From assembly GCA_017995595.1 (NCBI GenBank), contig JAGOIO010000051.1:1-8357 (forward strand): a stretch of 8,357 nucleotides of DNA, in the 5' to 3' direction. This document shows positions 1 through 4,927 of this stretch, one piece after another. Position numbers and translations under genes: made by a program. Below the pieces are notes generated by a model. It saw only the letters and a list, made by a program, of their open reading frames with translations, made no database searches and was not told the DNA's origin. This DNA comes from a bacterium (lineage in GTDB: Bacteria; Cyanobacteriota; Vampirovibrionia; Gastranaerophilales; Gastranaerophilaceae). Every line of letters begins with the position of its first letter. Within the stretch, counting starts at the first letter, position 1.

Positions 1-278
1 ATGCAATGCTTAACTCAATCAAGGAGCTTGACAAGTCTGTCCAATCTATTAAATCTGATTTATTAACAATAAATGACAAGTTTAGAGCAATTTCTGCAAG
101 AGTTACAAACGTTTGTGCCAGAGTTCAACGTCTTGAATCTAAGCTAGTTGCTATGTCAAAAGTCGATAACAATGAACAAGTCGAAATAAATCAATTAAAA
201 GCCAATAATAAACTCCTTCAAGCTCAAAATAAAGCTTTGGCTATTCGTATTGCAAGATTAGAAAAAAGACATAAATAA
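1..278 (+). CDS. Small coiled-coil protein, 5' end possibly cut by the window edge
   Basis: The reading frame runs to TAA at 276-278. The first ATG in frame is at 6, giving 90 aa, but the codon before it (GCA, 3-5) is open and no ribosome binding site can be seen, so the true start may lie outside the window. The protein is almost entirely predicted helix with heptad-like spacing of Leu, Ile and Val among Lys, Glu, Asn and Gln (LESKL, INQLKANNKLLQAQNKAL, IARLEKRHK), which indicates a coiled coil. There is no signal peptide or membrane segment in the visible part. I do not recognise a family. It could be a small structural or adaptor protein, or the C-terminal coiled coil of a longer one. A strong hairpin follows 28 bases downstream, so it is probably the last gene of its transcript. 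Confidence 0.6.
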   Translation, partial: AMLNSIKELDKSVQSIKSDLLTINDKFRAISARVTNVCARVQRLESKLVAMSKVDNNEQVEINQLKANNKLLQAQNKALAIRIARLEKRHK

Positions 279-306
279 TAAAGAAATTTTAAAAATTATT
301 TTATTT

Positions 307-345
307 AATAAAGAGGCACGAAACTCCGTTTCGTGCCTCTTTATT
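307..345 (+). terminator. Perfect 17-bp hairpin after the coiled-coil gene
   Basis: The arms at 307-323 and 329-345 are exact reverse complements (core AGAGGCACGAAA) around the 5-nt loop CTCCG. The distal end is AT-rich rather than a clean T-run (CTCTTTATTCC). The hairpin is symmetrical enough to act in both directions. Its place just after the stop codon at 278 fits transcription termination. Confidence 0.8.
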
Positions 346-369
346 CCTATCTATTCATCTTTATTCCTA
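338..369. repeat. 12-bp direct repeat TCTTTATTCCTA, two copies
   Basis: The same 12 bases occur at 338-349 and 358-369, a 20-base period. The first copy overlaps the right arm of the hairpin at 307-345. It may be a small slippage duplication of the terminator tail. No function is evident. Confidence 0.5.
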
Positions 370-487
370 ACCACTTTTTTAACTCATTTCTCTCAATTCA
401 GGGTTACTACGATTTCATTTTAATTCTAATAAATTTTAAACTCTTTGTTAACATTTGTAACGAAAATCAAAAAAATTTCTACATTTT

Positions 488-496
488 TGTTATAAA
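488..496 (+). promoter_or_regulatory. Extended -10 promoter for the 503-602 leader or small RNA
   Basis: TGT followed by TATAAA (491-496) matches the extended -10 form TGnTATAAT. No good -35 box lies 17 bases upstream (A-rich, about 468-473), which extended -10 promoters can tolerate. The predicted transcription start is near 503, just before the AGGGG of the mini-ORF. An alternative -10, TATAAT at 530-535, lies inside an inverted repeat and would start near 542. Confidence 0.4.
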
Positions 497-517
497 TCTT
501 TAAATTAGGGGAATATC

Positions 518-550
518 ATGCATGTAAGTTATAATACTTACATTCTCTAA
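518..550 (+). CDS. Possible 10-codon leader peptide MHVSYNTYIL
   Basis: ATG at 518 follows AGGGG (507-511) with a 6-base gap, and the frame closes at TAA 548-550. The preceding TAGGGGAAT (506-514) is identical to the TAGGGGAAT (1659-1667) used by thymidine kinase, which suggests this site can recruit ribosomes. The peptide has two tyrosines but no run of one amino acid, so classical amino-acid attenuation is not obvious. The ORF spans both inverted-repeat arms, so translating ribosomes would melt the fold, and an intrinsic terminator follows 27 bases after the stop. Very short ORFs with chance Shine-Dalgarno sites are common, so this stays tentative. Confidence 0.3.
   Translation: MHVSYNTYIL
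522..543. repeat. 8-bp inverted repeat flanking TATAAT
   Basis: ATGTAAGT (522-529) and ACTTACAT (536-543) are exact reverse complements around TATAAT (530-535). As DNA this resembles an operator laid over a -10 box. As RNA it forms a hairpin with a 6-nt loop inside the candidate leader. The two readings cannot be separated from sequence alone. Confidence 0.6.
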
Positions 551-576
551 TTCCTCTCTTCTAATACGTGGTTTTT

Positions 577-602
577 AGCCGGCTTATACAAGTCGGTTTT
601 TT
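577..602 (+). terminator. Intrinsic terminator of the 503-602 transcript
   Basis: CCGGCTT (579-585) pairs with AAGTCGG (590-596), including one G-U pair, around the loop ATAC. Outer A-T and G-U pairs extend the stem to 577 and 598. It is followed by TTTTTT (597-602). No annotated gene lies directly upstream, so it implies a short transcript ending here. Confidence 0.75.
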
Positions 603-667
603 ATTGCTCTTTTTTCTCTTTATTTCTATAATTTGCTACTTTTCGTAAATATTTTTTAATCTATATC

Positions 668-696
668 TTGCCCGCTTTTTTCATTTCTGTTACAAT
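668..696 (+). promoter_or_regulatory. Promoter of the TrmB-like gene, predicted leaderless
   Basis: The -35 is TTGCCC (668-673), the spacer is 17 bases, and the extended -10 is TGT-TACAAT (688-696). The expected start, about seven bases after the -10, is position 703, which is the A of the ATG. Confidence 0.65.
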
Positions 697-702
697 AGTC
701 GT

Positions 703-1521
703 ATGGACGATTTAATTGAAAAACTTAGGGAACTAGGCTTTAACACCTACGAGGCTAAAGTCTATTTGGCTCTCTTGGAAAAATACCCCGCTACAGGTTA
801 TGAAGTTAGCAAAATTTCTAACGTACCACAGGCTCGTGCTTATGATACTTTAAAAGTCTTAGAAAAAGAAAATGTCGTTGTCGCTAATAATTCTAAGCCT
901 ATTACTTATACTCCAATTAAGCCTATTGAACTAACTAAACGATATAAACGTAAAATGTCCGCAACCCTTGAATATTTAGACAAAATGCTTCCTAAAGTTA
1001 AAGATGATTACACTGAACCTATTCTTGGAATCTCCGGGAGTGCTAATATTCGTGCTAAAGTCGTTGAACTTATTAAAAATGCTAAACGTGAAATATTCTT
1101 AGAAATTTGGTCGCAAGATTTTAAATTTTTTGAACACTATTTGCTTGAAGCCTACAATCGTGGTGTCGATATCAAAATTGTCGGATACGATAATTTTAAA
1201 AGCAATTTCGGGTTAGTTTTTGAACACAAGCACGCTAAAGAAATTGAAAACTCTCTTGGTGCAAGAATGGTTATTCTTGCAACTGATAGCTCCGAAGGTA
1301 TTATTGGTAATATTTTTACCCACAAAAACGAGATGGCAAGCGTTGTTTGGACTAAAAACCTTGGCGTTGTTTTCTTAATTAAAGAATTAATCGTTCACGA
1401 TATGTATTTGATTGACATCGAAGAAAATCTATCTGAACAAGTTTCTGCCGAATATGGCAAAAATTTAAAAAAGCTTAGAGATAAAATCCTTGGCGTTAAT
1501 TCAGTTTTCACTATACATTAA
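703..1521 (+). CDS. TrmB-family transcriptional regulator
   Basis: A 272-aa DNA-binding regulator. Residues 1-75 look like the TrmB winged helix-turn-helix: LGFNTYEAKVYLALLE (11-26), a helix-turn segment around GYEVSKISNVPQARAYDTLKVLE (32-54, recognition helix about 42-54), then the wing. A linker helix (about 78-98) leads to a C-terminal domain from about 105 with alternating strands and helices (ISGSANIRAKVVELI, REIFLEIWSQ, GVDIKIVGY). This resembles the phospholipase-D-like effector domain of the family but has no intact HKD catalytic motif. TrmB proteins are cytoplasmic; the archaeal founders sense sugars and control sugar uptake, but the ligand here is unknown. No Shine-Dalgarno precedes the ATG, and the promoter places the transcript start on the ATG itself, so a leaderless mRNA is likely. 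It stands alone, between the leader-RNA unit and tdk. Confidence 0.85.
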   Translation: MDDLIEKLRELGFNTYEAKVYLALLEKYPATGYEVSKISNVPQARAYDTLKVLEKENVVVANNSKPITYTPIKPIELTKRYKRKMSATLEYLDKMLPKVKDDYTEPILGISGSANIRAKVVELIKNAKREIFLEIWSQDFKFFEHYLLEAYNRGVDIKIVGYDNFKSNFGLVFEHKHAKEIENSLGARMVILATDSSEGIIGNIFTHKNEMASVVWTKNLGVVFLIKELIVHDMYLIDIEENLSEQVSAEYGKNLKKLRDKILGVNSVFTIH

Positions 1522-1580
1522 CGTCATAAAACTTTACCTTAAACTTTGTTTAAAATTCATTCTAAAAAAATATTGACGTT
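1520..1580. repeat. 7-bp inverted repeat AACGTCA / TGACGTT between the regulator gene and tdk
   Basis: AACGTCA at 1520-1526, starting in the TrmB-like stop codon region, is the exact reverse complement of TGACGTT at 1574-1580, 47 bases away. TTGAC (1573-1577) also faces GTCAA (1599-1603). The site could be a spaced operator upstream of tdk, but a 7-bp match in AT-rich DNA is weak evidence. Confidence 0.25.
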
Positions 1581-1609
1581 CTAAAATAAAATAAGTTAGT
1601 CAATTTGAA

Positions 1610-1618
1610 TGATAAAAT
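1610..1618 (+). promoter_or_regulatory. Possible extended -10 promoter for tdk
   Basis: TGA-TAAAAT matches the extended -10 pattern and would start transcription near 1625, leaving a leader of about 49 bases before ATG 1674. No convincing -35 sits 17 bases upstream. TTGACG at 1573 is too far away to pair with it. Confidence 0.35.
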
Positions 1619-1659
1619 TAATTGAAAAAATGATTAAAATAATCTTGGAAATAAAAAAT

Positions 1660-1664
1660 AGGGG
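1660..1664 (+). promoter_or_regulatory. Ribosome binding site that decides the tdk start
   Basis: AGGGG lies 9 bases before ATG 1674. An in-frame TTG at 1668 is only 3 bases from it, too close for initiation, so the ATG is preferred. Confidence 0.7.
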
Positions 1665-1673
1665 AATTTGCTA

Positions 1674-2297
1674 ATGCAAGGATACAGTTTTGAACTTATA
1701 ACAGGTCCAATGAGTTGTGGAAAAACAGAAGAACTTTTACGAAGAATAAGACGTTCAATCATCGCTAAAAGAAAAGTTAAAGTTATTTCACCAATGATTG
1801 ATACAAGAGCTCATGGCGATTATATTGAGTCTAGAAACGGTCTTTGGTTAGATGCAACTAAGGTAAAACATTCTTATCAAATTCTAAGTGTTGTAAAAGA
1901 TGAGGACGATGTTATTGCGATTGACGAATTACAATTCTTTGATGAATACATTGTTAAAGTTATTTCTCAATTAATGAATGAAGGTAAAAAAGTCATCGGT
2001 ACAGGTCTTGAACTTGATTTTAAAGCAGAACCGTTTGGTTTTATGCCTGAACTTCTTTGCCTTGCAACAAAAGTCGATAAGCTTACTGCGGTTTGTATGA
2101 AATGCGGTTGTGAAAACGCAACAAGAACTCAACGTCTTGTTGACGGAAAGCCTGTTGACAAGAATTCACCACTTATCATGATTGGCGGAGATGAAACTTA
2201 TGAAGCCAGATGCGTAAAGTGCTACGAGCTTCCTGATATAAAAAGTGAAAAAAGAAAACGTGGATTTAAGCTTCTACAATTCGACGGTTTTAAGTAA
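1674..2297 (+). CDS. tdk: Thymidine kinase (type II, TK1-like)
   Basis: Phosphorylates thymidine to dTMP with ATP in the cytoplasm, the salvage route to dTTP. The 207-aa length is normal for the TK1-like family. Visible motifs: P-loop GPMSCGKT (11-18); the Walker B and catalytic region DELQFF (84-89), where Glu85 is the expected base; the lasso region GLELDFKAEPFG (111-122); and four zinc-binding cysteines as CxxC pairs at 141/144 and 180/183. Most relatives read DEAQFF, so Leu86 is a small variation. The start is taken as ATG 1674 because the upstream TTG at 1668 is too close to the Shine-Dalgarno. It lies about 150 bases after the TrmB-like gene and is closed by the hairpin at 2315-2355. 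The dCMP deaminase at the right end of the window serves the same dTMP pool but is not in this operon. Confidence 0.95.
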   Translation: MQGYSFELITGPMSCGKTEELLRRIRRSIIAKRKVKVISPMIDTRAHGDYIESRNGLWLDATKVKHSYQILSVVKDEDDVIAIDELQFFDEYIVKVISQLMNEGKKVIGTGLELDFKAEPFGFMPELLCLATKVDKLTAVCMKCGCENATRTQRLVDGKPVDKNSPLIMIGGDETYEARCVKCYELPDIKSEKRKRGFKLLQFDGFK

Positions 2298-2314
2298 TAA
2301 GTAAAAAAAAAGTT

Positions 2315-2355
2315 AAAAAAAGTTCGCCTTTATATTATAAAGGCGAACTTTTTTA
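2315..2355. terminator. Bidirectional terminator between tdk and the convergent minus-strand gene
   Basis: GTTCGCCTTTATA (2322-2334) is the reverse complement of 2336-2348, with a tight loop at 2334-2336. It is flanked by an A-run (2315-2321) and a T-run (2349-2354). Read from either strand this is a GC-containing hairpin followed by Ts. It ends tdk from the left and the gene at 2371-2772 from the right. Confidence 0.9.
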
Positions 2356-2370
2356 TCTTAAAACTTTTTG

Positions 2371-2772
2371 TTAGTTAACTGAAAATAAGTTTTTCAACAT
2401 ATTTTTCTGTTCTTGCCATAAACTCTTTTGTTTTTGAACTTGTTCTTTTTTCTTATTTATTGCTTCTTGTTGAGCTTTTTGACGTTCTTCATAAGCTTTC
2501 TTTTGTGCAGCTACTTGTTTCTCATTATTTTCTTTCCAAGCTTTTTGTTGAGCATTATAAGCTTTCTCTTTATTTACAATTGGAGATGCTGTTTTGTCAA
2601 TTTTCTTATGCAAACGCTCTAACAATGCACCTGTAAATGTATCATCTTCTGTCGTAGTAGTTGTCGTAGTTGTAGTTGTTGTCCCTGCTGTAGTTGTAGT
2701 ATCCGCAAATACTTGTGAACCTAAGCCCATTGCAAAAGACAAAATTAATGCTGTTGTTAATAATTTCTTCAT
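2371..2772 (-). CDS. Exported poly-threonine, coiled-coil protein of unknown function
   Basis: A 133-aa protein I do not recognise. Residues 1-23 form a classic signal peptide: MKK, a hydrophobic core (LLTTALILSFAMGLG), and a VFA/D cleavage site after Ala23. The mature protein begins with a threonine tract (residues 25-28 and 31-41, 15 Thr broken by Ala-Gly), then an acidic EDD. The rest is a Lys/Gln/Glu/Ala-rich helix (about 63-128) with evenly spaced aromatics (KAY, KAW, KAY) that should form a coiled coil. It has no cysteine lipobox and no membrane anchor, so it is probably periplasmic or secreted. The Thr tract may be a flexible, possibly glycosylated linker. ATG 2772 is chosen over an upstream in-frame ATG at 2802 because it starts the signal peptide and has GGAG 6 bases upstream. 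Confidence 0.85.
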   Translation of the reverse strand: MKKLLTTALILSFAMGLGSQVFADTTTTAGTTTTTTTTTTTEDDTFTGALLERLHKKIDKTASPIVNKEKAYNAQQKAWKENNEKQVAAQKKAYEERQKAQQEAINKKKEQVQKQKSLWQEQKNMLKNLFSVN

Positions 2773-2778
2773 ATTTTT

Positions 2779-2783
2779 CTCCT
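2779..2783 (-). promoter_or_regulatory. Ribosome binding site that decides the start at 2772
   Basis: AGGAG on the minus strand lies 6 bases before ATG 2772. The alternative start at 2802 would add ten charged residues ahead of the signal peptide, and it lies upstream of this site. Confidence 0.75.
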
Positions 2784-2806
2784 TTTCATCACTGTTACAC
2801 AACTAA

Positions 2807-2835
2807 ATTTTATATAATTATTAATCAAAAATCAA
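2807..2835 (-). promoter_or_regulatory. Promoter of the poly-threonine protein gene
   Basis: On the minus strand TTGATT (2830-2835), a 17-base spacer and TAAAAT (2807-2812) form a fair sigma70-like promoter. It would start near 2800 and leave a leader of about 28 bases. No strong terminator separates it from glmU; only an AT-only inverted repeat is present, so some read-through from glmU is possible. Confidence 0.5.
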
Positions 2836-2875
2836 ACTTATTCAAATAATTAAAGATTTTATTTAATTTTATTAA

Positions 2876-4162
2876 TTATTTAAAATATTTTTGAATGTAA
2901 TTTGAAAGTATTTTCAATGGTGAACGAGTTATCGCAAGAGCTTTCGGTTCAATATCCTTAGTTATTACAGAACCCGCTGCAACACTTGCTTGCTCTCCGA
3001 TTTCCACAGGTGCAACTATAACTGAGTTTGAACCTGTACTTGCACCATCATATATAATCGTTCTATTTTTCTTCTTCGTATAATGATTGTAGTTTGCTGT
3101 AATCGTTCCTGCACCAATATTTACATGACTTCCAAGCTCACTGTCTCCAATATAAGAAAGGTGGCAAACATTCGTATTATCTGCAATTTTTGATTTTTTT
3201 ATCTCTACGAAATTCCCGATTTTCACTCCATTTCCTGTCTCTACTCCGCCTCTCAAGTGTGCAAAAGGTCCGATTTTACAACCTTTTCCAATCTTATTCT
3301 TTCCGTTTATAAAAACATTAGGATAAATTATCGTATCTGCACCAATTGTCGTTTCATCACTTATCCAAACGGTATCAGGATCAACTATAGTAACGCCTTC
3401 TGTCATTAACTTTGTTACAGTCCTTTTATTTAACATTTTACTTGCTTCTGCAAGATTTACCTTTGAATTTATACCATATATTTCTTCATTATTTTCTAAA
3501 ATATACGCATTTGTGTTCAATCCCGTTTTTTTACCCCATGCAATAATATCAGTTAAATAATATTCACCCTGTGCATTATTGCTTGTAAGTTGTGAAAATG
3601 CAGGTTTTACTTTTTGCCAATCCAAACAATATATCCCAGCATTTATTTCTTTTATCAATTTTTGTTCTGCAGTTGCATCTTTCTCCTCGACAATAGAATC
3701 AAGTTTTCCATCAGTTCTAACGATTCTTCCGTAATTCGTAGGATTATCAAACATCGCACTCATAACTGTTATATCAGATGCGTTTGAATTATGAAATTCT
3801 ACAAATTTTTTCAATGTATCAGATGTAATTAAAGGGGTATCACCGCACAAAACAATTACATTTCCATTAAAATTTTCTAAATCTGGACAAACTTTGCTCA
3901 CCGCATCACCTGTTCCGAGTTGCGGGCTTTGTAAAACAGTTTTTGCATTATCATAGGTAATATCAACAAAAGCCTTTACAGCATCTGCCTGATGACCAAC
4001 AATGACATACGATTCTTTTATCATGCCTGTCTTATTAACTGCATCTATTACATATCCTAAAAGCGTTTTATCATAAATTTTGTGCAAAACTTTTGATAAC
4101 TCTGACTTCATTCTTGTTCCTTTTCCTGCGGCAAGAATTACTGCAACATTTTGTTTTCCCAT
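2876..4162 (-). CDS. glmU: Bifunctional GlmU: GlcN-1-P acetyltransferase / GlcNAc-1-P uridyltransferase
   Basis: Makes UDP-N-acetylglucosamine for peptidoglycan (and LPS if present) in two steps: acetylation of glucosamine-1-phosphate, then uridylyl transfer. The N-terminal nucleotidyltransferase domain (about 1-225) shows LAAGKGTRM (10-18), Lys24 in the SKVLH motif, QLGTGDA (81-87), GDTP (107-110), the NAG of INAGIY, and GEYYLTD (199-205). The C-terminal left-handed beta-helix (about 250-410) shows hexapeptide repeats and the acetyltransferase signature HLSYIGD (334-340), with His334 the expected catalytic base, then NIGAGTITANYN (348-359). At 428 aa it is slightly shorter than the usual ~450-460, mainly at the C-terminus, but no core motif is lost. 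ATG 4162 is chosen because AGGAG lies 10 bases upstream. The alternative ATG at 4189 has no usable site and adds a non-family extension. No operon partner is evident. Confidence 0.96.
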   Translation of the reverse strand: MGKQNVAVILAAGKGTRMKSELSKVLHKIYDKTLLGYVIDAVNKTGMIKESYVIVGHQADAVKAFVDITYDNAKTVLQSPQLGTGDAVSKVCPDLENFNGNVIVLCGDTPLITSDTLKKFVEFHNSNASDITVMSAMFDNPTNYGRIVRTDGKLDSIVEEKDATAEQKLIKEINAGIYCLDWQKVKPAFSQLTSNNAQGEYYLTDIIAWGKKTGLNTNAYILENNEEIYGINSKVNLAEASKMLNKRTVTKLMTEGVTIVDPDTVWISDETTIGADTIIYPNVFINGKNKIGKGCKIGPFAHLRGGVETGNGVKIGNFVEIKKSKIADNTNVCHLSYIGDSELGSHVNIGAGTITANYNHYTKKKNRTIIYDGASTGSNSVIVAPVEIGEQASVAAGSVITKDIEPKALAITRSPLKILSNYIQKYFK

Positions 4163-4172
4163 TACTAACCAG

Positions 4173-4177
4173 CTCCT
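4173..4177 (-). promoter_or_regulatory. Ribosome binding site that decides the glmU start
   Basis: AGGAG on the minus strand stands 10 bases before ATG 4162. It lies inside the extension that would be translated from ATG 4189, which argues for the shorter protein starting MGKQNVAVILAAG. Confidence 0.7.
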
Positions 4178-4201
4178 TTTTATACTCATCTCTTTATTAT
4201 T

Positions 4202-4230
4202 ATTAAACCAAAAAAAACATGAGCGTACAA
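4202..4230 (-). promoter_or_regulatory. Possible glmU promoter overlapping the upstream terminator
   Basis: On the minus strand TTGTAC (4225-4230) and TTTAAT (4202-4207) are 17 bases apart. The -35 falls in the terminator stem and the spacer contains its T-run. The match is modest, but glmU needs a promoter between the terminator and its ATG, and this is the best candidate seen. Confidence 0.3.
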
Positions 4231-4249
4231 GTCATACACTCATGTTTTT
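4210..4249 (-). terminator. Terminator of the two-gene membrane-protein operon
   Basis: In minus-strand RNA, 4235-4249 (AAAAACATGAGTGTA) pairs with 4213-4227, with one G-U pair and a 7-nt loop. It is followed by eight Us (4217-4210). The G-U pair becomes a C-A mismatch on the plus strand, so the hairpin is better formed for the minus-strand operon. Confidence 0.85.
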
Positions 4250-4264
4250 AACTCTTTCTCTTAT

Positions 4265-4927
4265 TTAGGCTTTCAGACCTGAATTAGCTTTTGCTTCATC
4301 ACGTTCTTGAAGTTTTCCACCTAACCAGTTTGCAACAGGTGTTACAAGAACCGGTGTTATAAATCTATATACAGTACCAAAGACTATAATCGGAACGGCA
4401 CATTTTATACCATCAATATATTTTCCGACTTTTCTTTCTTCTGCATTAACTGCAGCAAACTTGTCTGTTAATTTATATTTATCAATTTTTTTATTAATCA
4501 ATCCATCTAGCGTATAACCCATTACCGCAGATAAACCTGCAACGGAAGCTTGGTTAATTGCCAAGGTTGTTCTTTTAGCTTTATCTAATTTTTTGTTTGA
4601 AAGTGTTTGTTTTACATATACACCTGAAACTATCAATGCAGTTGCACAAGTAATGTGAGCAACAATGTTTGATTTTGAAGTTTTTTCAACAGCTATTTTC
4701 ATTGTATCGGTATTCAATAATTTACCTATGCACTTTGCAAGACCATCTGTAAATTTGTCATATCCGGCTCTAAAAGGTTTTGTTAAAGTAGAAAAGAAAG
4801 CTGAATCAGAATTATCACCGGCAAATGATGGTGTTGAAATTTGTTTTTTCTGACAATTTTTATTATTACCTGCTTGTAAGTTATAATTATTTGATTGAAA
4901 ATTTGGAGTGATAGAATTAATTTGCAT
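4265..4927 (-). CDS. Unrecognised membrane protein, second gene of a coupled pair
   Basis: A 220-aa protein of no family I can name. The N-terminal ~45 residues are Asn/Gln-rich and disordered-looking, with PNFQS (8-12) and PSFAG (33-37). There is no signal peptide. Likely membrane segments lie at about 88-106, 125-144 and 174-198, separated by Lys-rich stretches, so it is probably an inner-membrane protein. The tail is charged. Its ATG overlaps the stop of the upstream gene by one base (TAATG). A strong AAGGAGG (4937-4943) lies 9 bases before the start, inside the end of the upstream gene, so the two are translationally coupled and likely work together. The middle segment SAVMGY (133-138) resembles SGVIGY (258-263) of the upstream protein, and both have a Pro-containing third segment, which hints at distant paralogy. 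Confidence 0.8.
   Translation of the reverse strand: MQINSITPNFQSNNYNLQAGNNKNCQKKQISTPSFAGDNSDSAFFSTLTKPFRAGYDKFTDGLAKCIGKLLNTDTMKIAVEKTSKSNIVAHITCATALIVSGVYVKQTLSNKKLDKAKRTTLAINQASVAGLSAVMGYTLDGLINKKIDKYKLTDKFAAVNAEERKVGKYIDGIKCAVPIIVFGTVYRFITPVLVTPVANWLGGKLQERDEAKANSGLKA

Larger units (their letters stand above)
503..602 (+). ncRNA. Candidate ~100-nt small RNA or attenuated leader
   Basis: The unit starts just downstream of an extended -10 box and ends at an intrinsic terminator. The 5' part can fold: 503-512 pairs with 543-552 (ten pairs, two of them G-U), enclosing an inner stem of 523-529 with 536-542. A C/U-rich stretch at 550-557 (ATTCCTCT) can instead pair with AGGGGAAT at 507-514, so two exclusive folds compete for the Shine-Dalgarno-like site. 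I do not recognise a known RNA family; the loop of signal recognition particle RNA is absent. It could be a free small RNA whose C/U-rich stretch pairs with other ribosome binding sites, or a leader controlling the gene at 703. That gene, however, has its own promoter downstream of the terminator. Confidence 0.35.

Noticed and set aside
703..1521. The TrmB-like protein as the regulator of the GH13 gene
   Set aside because: TrmB proteins often control sugar genes, but the two are 4.8 kb apart, and the 6217-6278 motif does not occur near the regulator's own promoter. There is no direct evidence.
1668..1673. TTG at 1668 as the thymidine kinase start
   Set aside because: It is only 3 bases from the AGGGG site; ATG 1674 has a 9-base spacing and gives the usual family N-terminus.
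2428..2806. Plus-strand frames of 64 and 70 codons, one rich in Val, the other in Phe and Leu
   Set aside because: They are antisense to the signal-peptide, poly-Thr protein gene. The Val run is the complement of the Thr codons, and neither has a ribosome binding site.
4163..4189. ATG 4189 as the glmU start
   Set aside because: It has no usable ribosome binding site, and the extra nine residues are read through the real Shine-Dalgarno at 4173-4177.
4080..4268. 62-codon plus-strand frame across the glmU start
   Set aside because: It overlaps the conserved N-terminus of glmU on the other strand and the terminator at 4210-4249, and shows no family features.
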